A stretch of 5,008 nucleotides of DNA. Source: Bacilli bacterium (GTDB lineage: Bacteria > Bacillota_I > Bacilli_A > RF39 > UBA660). Below, in pieces: positions 4,053 through 5,008 of this stretch (positions within the stretch are counted from its first letter, which is position 1; each line of letters starts with the position of its first letter). The stretch spans positions 1-5,008 of the forward strand of contig JAGHGS010000035.1 of assembly GCA_017888105.1 (NCBI GenBank), given 5' to 3'. The notes under the pieces are model-generated. The model was not told where the DNA came from and did no database searches. It saw nothing but the letters and a program-made list of their open reading frames with translations. Both the position numbers and the translations under genes were made by a program.

Positions 4053-5008
4053 GTGGATGAAAGACAAAAAAGCTTACTGAAAGAAATCGTGGAATGTTAT
4101 ATTAAAGAAGTAAAACCAATTGGTTCGAAACATTTATGTGATAAGTTTCATTGTTCGAGTGCAACCATTCGAAATGAGATGGCTATCTTAGAGAAAATGG
4201 GATATTTAGAAAAAAATCATATTTCTAGTGGACGAATTCCAAGTGAAGTGGGATATCGTTATTATGTGGAGCATTTAATGGAACCGAAAGAGTTAAGTGG
4301 AGAAGATATGCTTAAACTTCAAACATTATTCTCTAATAAAAATTTGACTGTTAGTGATGCGATTACAAAGTGCCTAGAAATTATTAGTGATATTACGAAT
4401 TATACTAGTATTTCTCTAGGAAAAGAGAGCGATGAAAATGTTTTAAGACAAATTAATATTATTCCACTTGATGAAGAAAAATTGGTAGCACTTGTTTGTA
4501 CCGATAAAGGAATTGTTAAAAACAAACAATTTAATATTTCACCAGATATTAATATGATTGAAGTAGTAAAAATTAGTGAGATTATTAATAAAATGCTTGT
4601 TGGTACTCCAATATCTATGGTAGGTGAAAGACTTGAATATGATGTGAAACCAATTATTTCAAAACAAGTAGAACAATATGAAGCGGTTTATGGAATATTT
4701 TATGATGCGTTTCATGATTTTATCAGTAACAATGAAAACATCCACGTTGTAGGTAAATCTAAAATGTTAAACCAACCGGAATATAGTGAACCTTCCGAGA
4801 TTAAAAGACTTATTTCTAAATTAGAAGATGAGGAACAAGTAAGAAAAATTGAGAAAAATGATAATCGTGATATTAGTATTTATATTGGAAGTGAGTCAAA
4901 TTTTGATGATAATTTTACGGTTGTTAAAACGAATTATTCTTTGGGAGGAGAAGAAGGAACCATTGCCATTATTGGACCGAAGAGAATGGAATATGATCAG
5001 GTTGTGGC
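4053..5008 (+). CDS. hrcA: Heat-inducible transcription repressor HrcA (3' end outside window)
   Basis: HrcA is the repressor of class I heat-shock genes; it binds CIRCE as a dimer and depends on GroEL for folding. The frame starts at a GTG and runs to the right edge without a stop, giving 318 residues of a protein usually about 340 long, so only the last residues are missing. Residues 1-72 form the winged-helix DNA-binding domain: ERQKSLLKEIVECYI, then PIGSKHL, the recognition helix SSATIRNEM (35-43), and HISSGRIPSEVGYRYYV (56-72). The middle is a GAF-like domain with a dimerisation insert. The C-terminal signatures are also present: YIGSES (277-282) and GTIAIIGPKRMEY (302-314). Autoregulation is clear from the CIRCE elements directly upstream. 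In Bacillota hrcA normally opens the hrcA-grpE-dnaK-dnaJ operon, which would lie to the right but is not visible. Confidence 0.97.
   Translation, partial: MDERQKSLLKEIVECYIKEVKPIGSKHLCDKFHCSSATIRNEMAILEKMGYLEKNHISSGRIPSEVGYRYYVEHLMEPKELSGEDMLKLQTLFSNKNLTVSDAITKCLEIISDITNYTSISLGKESDENVLRQINIIPLDEEKLVALVCTDKGIVKNKQFNISPDINMIEVVKISEIINKMLVGTPISMVGERLEYDVKPIISKQVEQYEAVYGIFYDAFHDFISNNENIHVVGKSKMLNQPEYSEPSEIKRLISKLEDEEQVRKIEKNDNRDISIYIGSESNFDDNFTVVKTNYSLGGEEGTIAIIGPKRMEYDQVV

Noticed and set aside
4051..4080. ATG at 4051 as the hrcA start
   Set aside because: That frame runs into TGA after nine codons; the HrcA frame starts at the GTG two bases later.
1..5008. CRISPR arrays, tRNA, rRNA, insertion sequences, riboswitches
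   Set aside because: I saw no repeated spacers, cloverleaf or rRNA sequence, transposase ends or long structured leader in the window.

Overview
The window looks like chromosome from a low-GC, Gram-positive-type bacterium (Bacillota, probably Bacilli or a related gut lineage). It is strongly AT-rich. It carries an HrcA repressor gene with CIRCE operators, a membrane-anchored polysaccharide deacetylase of the peptidoglycan or cell-wall type, and consensus SigA promoters. Tryptophan is encoded by TGG and TGA acts as a stop, so the standard bacterial code applies, and a wall deacetylase argues against a wall-less mollicute. Nothing here allows a genus or species call.

Layout, left to right. (1) Positions 1-378 (+) hold the 3' end of an ABC transporter ATPase gene, open at the left edge. 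It overlaps an ABC-2-type permease gene (359-1750, +) by 20 bases. The two are one operon and probably one exporter-type complex. (2) A short gap with an extended -10 promoter leads into a polysaccharide deacetylase (1784-2977, +; alternative start 1775) with a membrane anchor, a DUF3298-like middle domain and a complete NodB catalytic domain. (3) Its stop codon overlaps by 4 bases the stop of a convergent gene for a three-helix membrane protein of unknown function (2974-3348, -). (4) Further right on the minus strand, two overlapping out-of-frame reading frames (3402-3602 and 3580-3813) look like the C-terminal half of an Rpn-family (PD-(D/E)XK nuclease / putative transposase) protein, broken or divided by a frameshift, with a promoter and Shine-Dalgarno of its own. 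(5) Positions 3965-4052 are a dense control region: a perfect consensus SigA promoter, a good CIRCE operator over the transcription start and a second CIRCE-like element over the -35 box. It drives hrcA (4053 to the right edge, +), which lacks only its last residues.

How the parts relate. The exporter and the deacetylase are both envelope functions and are co-oriented, but the deacetylase has its own promoter, so a functional link is only suggested by position. HrcA should repress its own operon by binding the CIRCE sites; grpE-dnaK-dnaJ would be expected beyond the right edge but is not seen. The Rpn remnant and the small membrane protein are read away from hrcA.

No convincing undescribed system is visible. 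The items most worth a second look are the doubled CIRCE arrangement, the truncated and frameshifted Rpn-like unit with intact expression signals, and the lone CxxC pair in the deacetylase.
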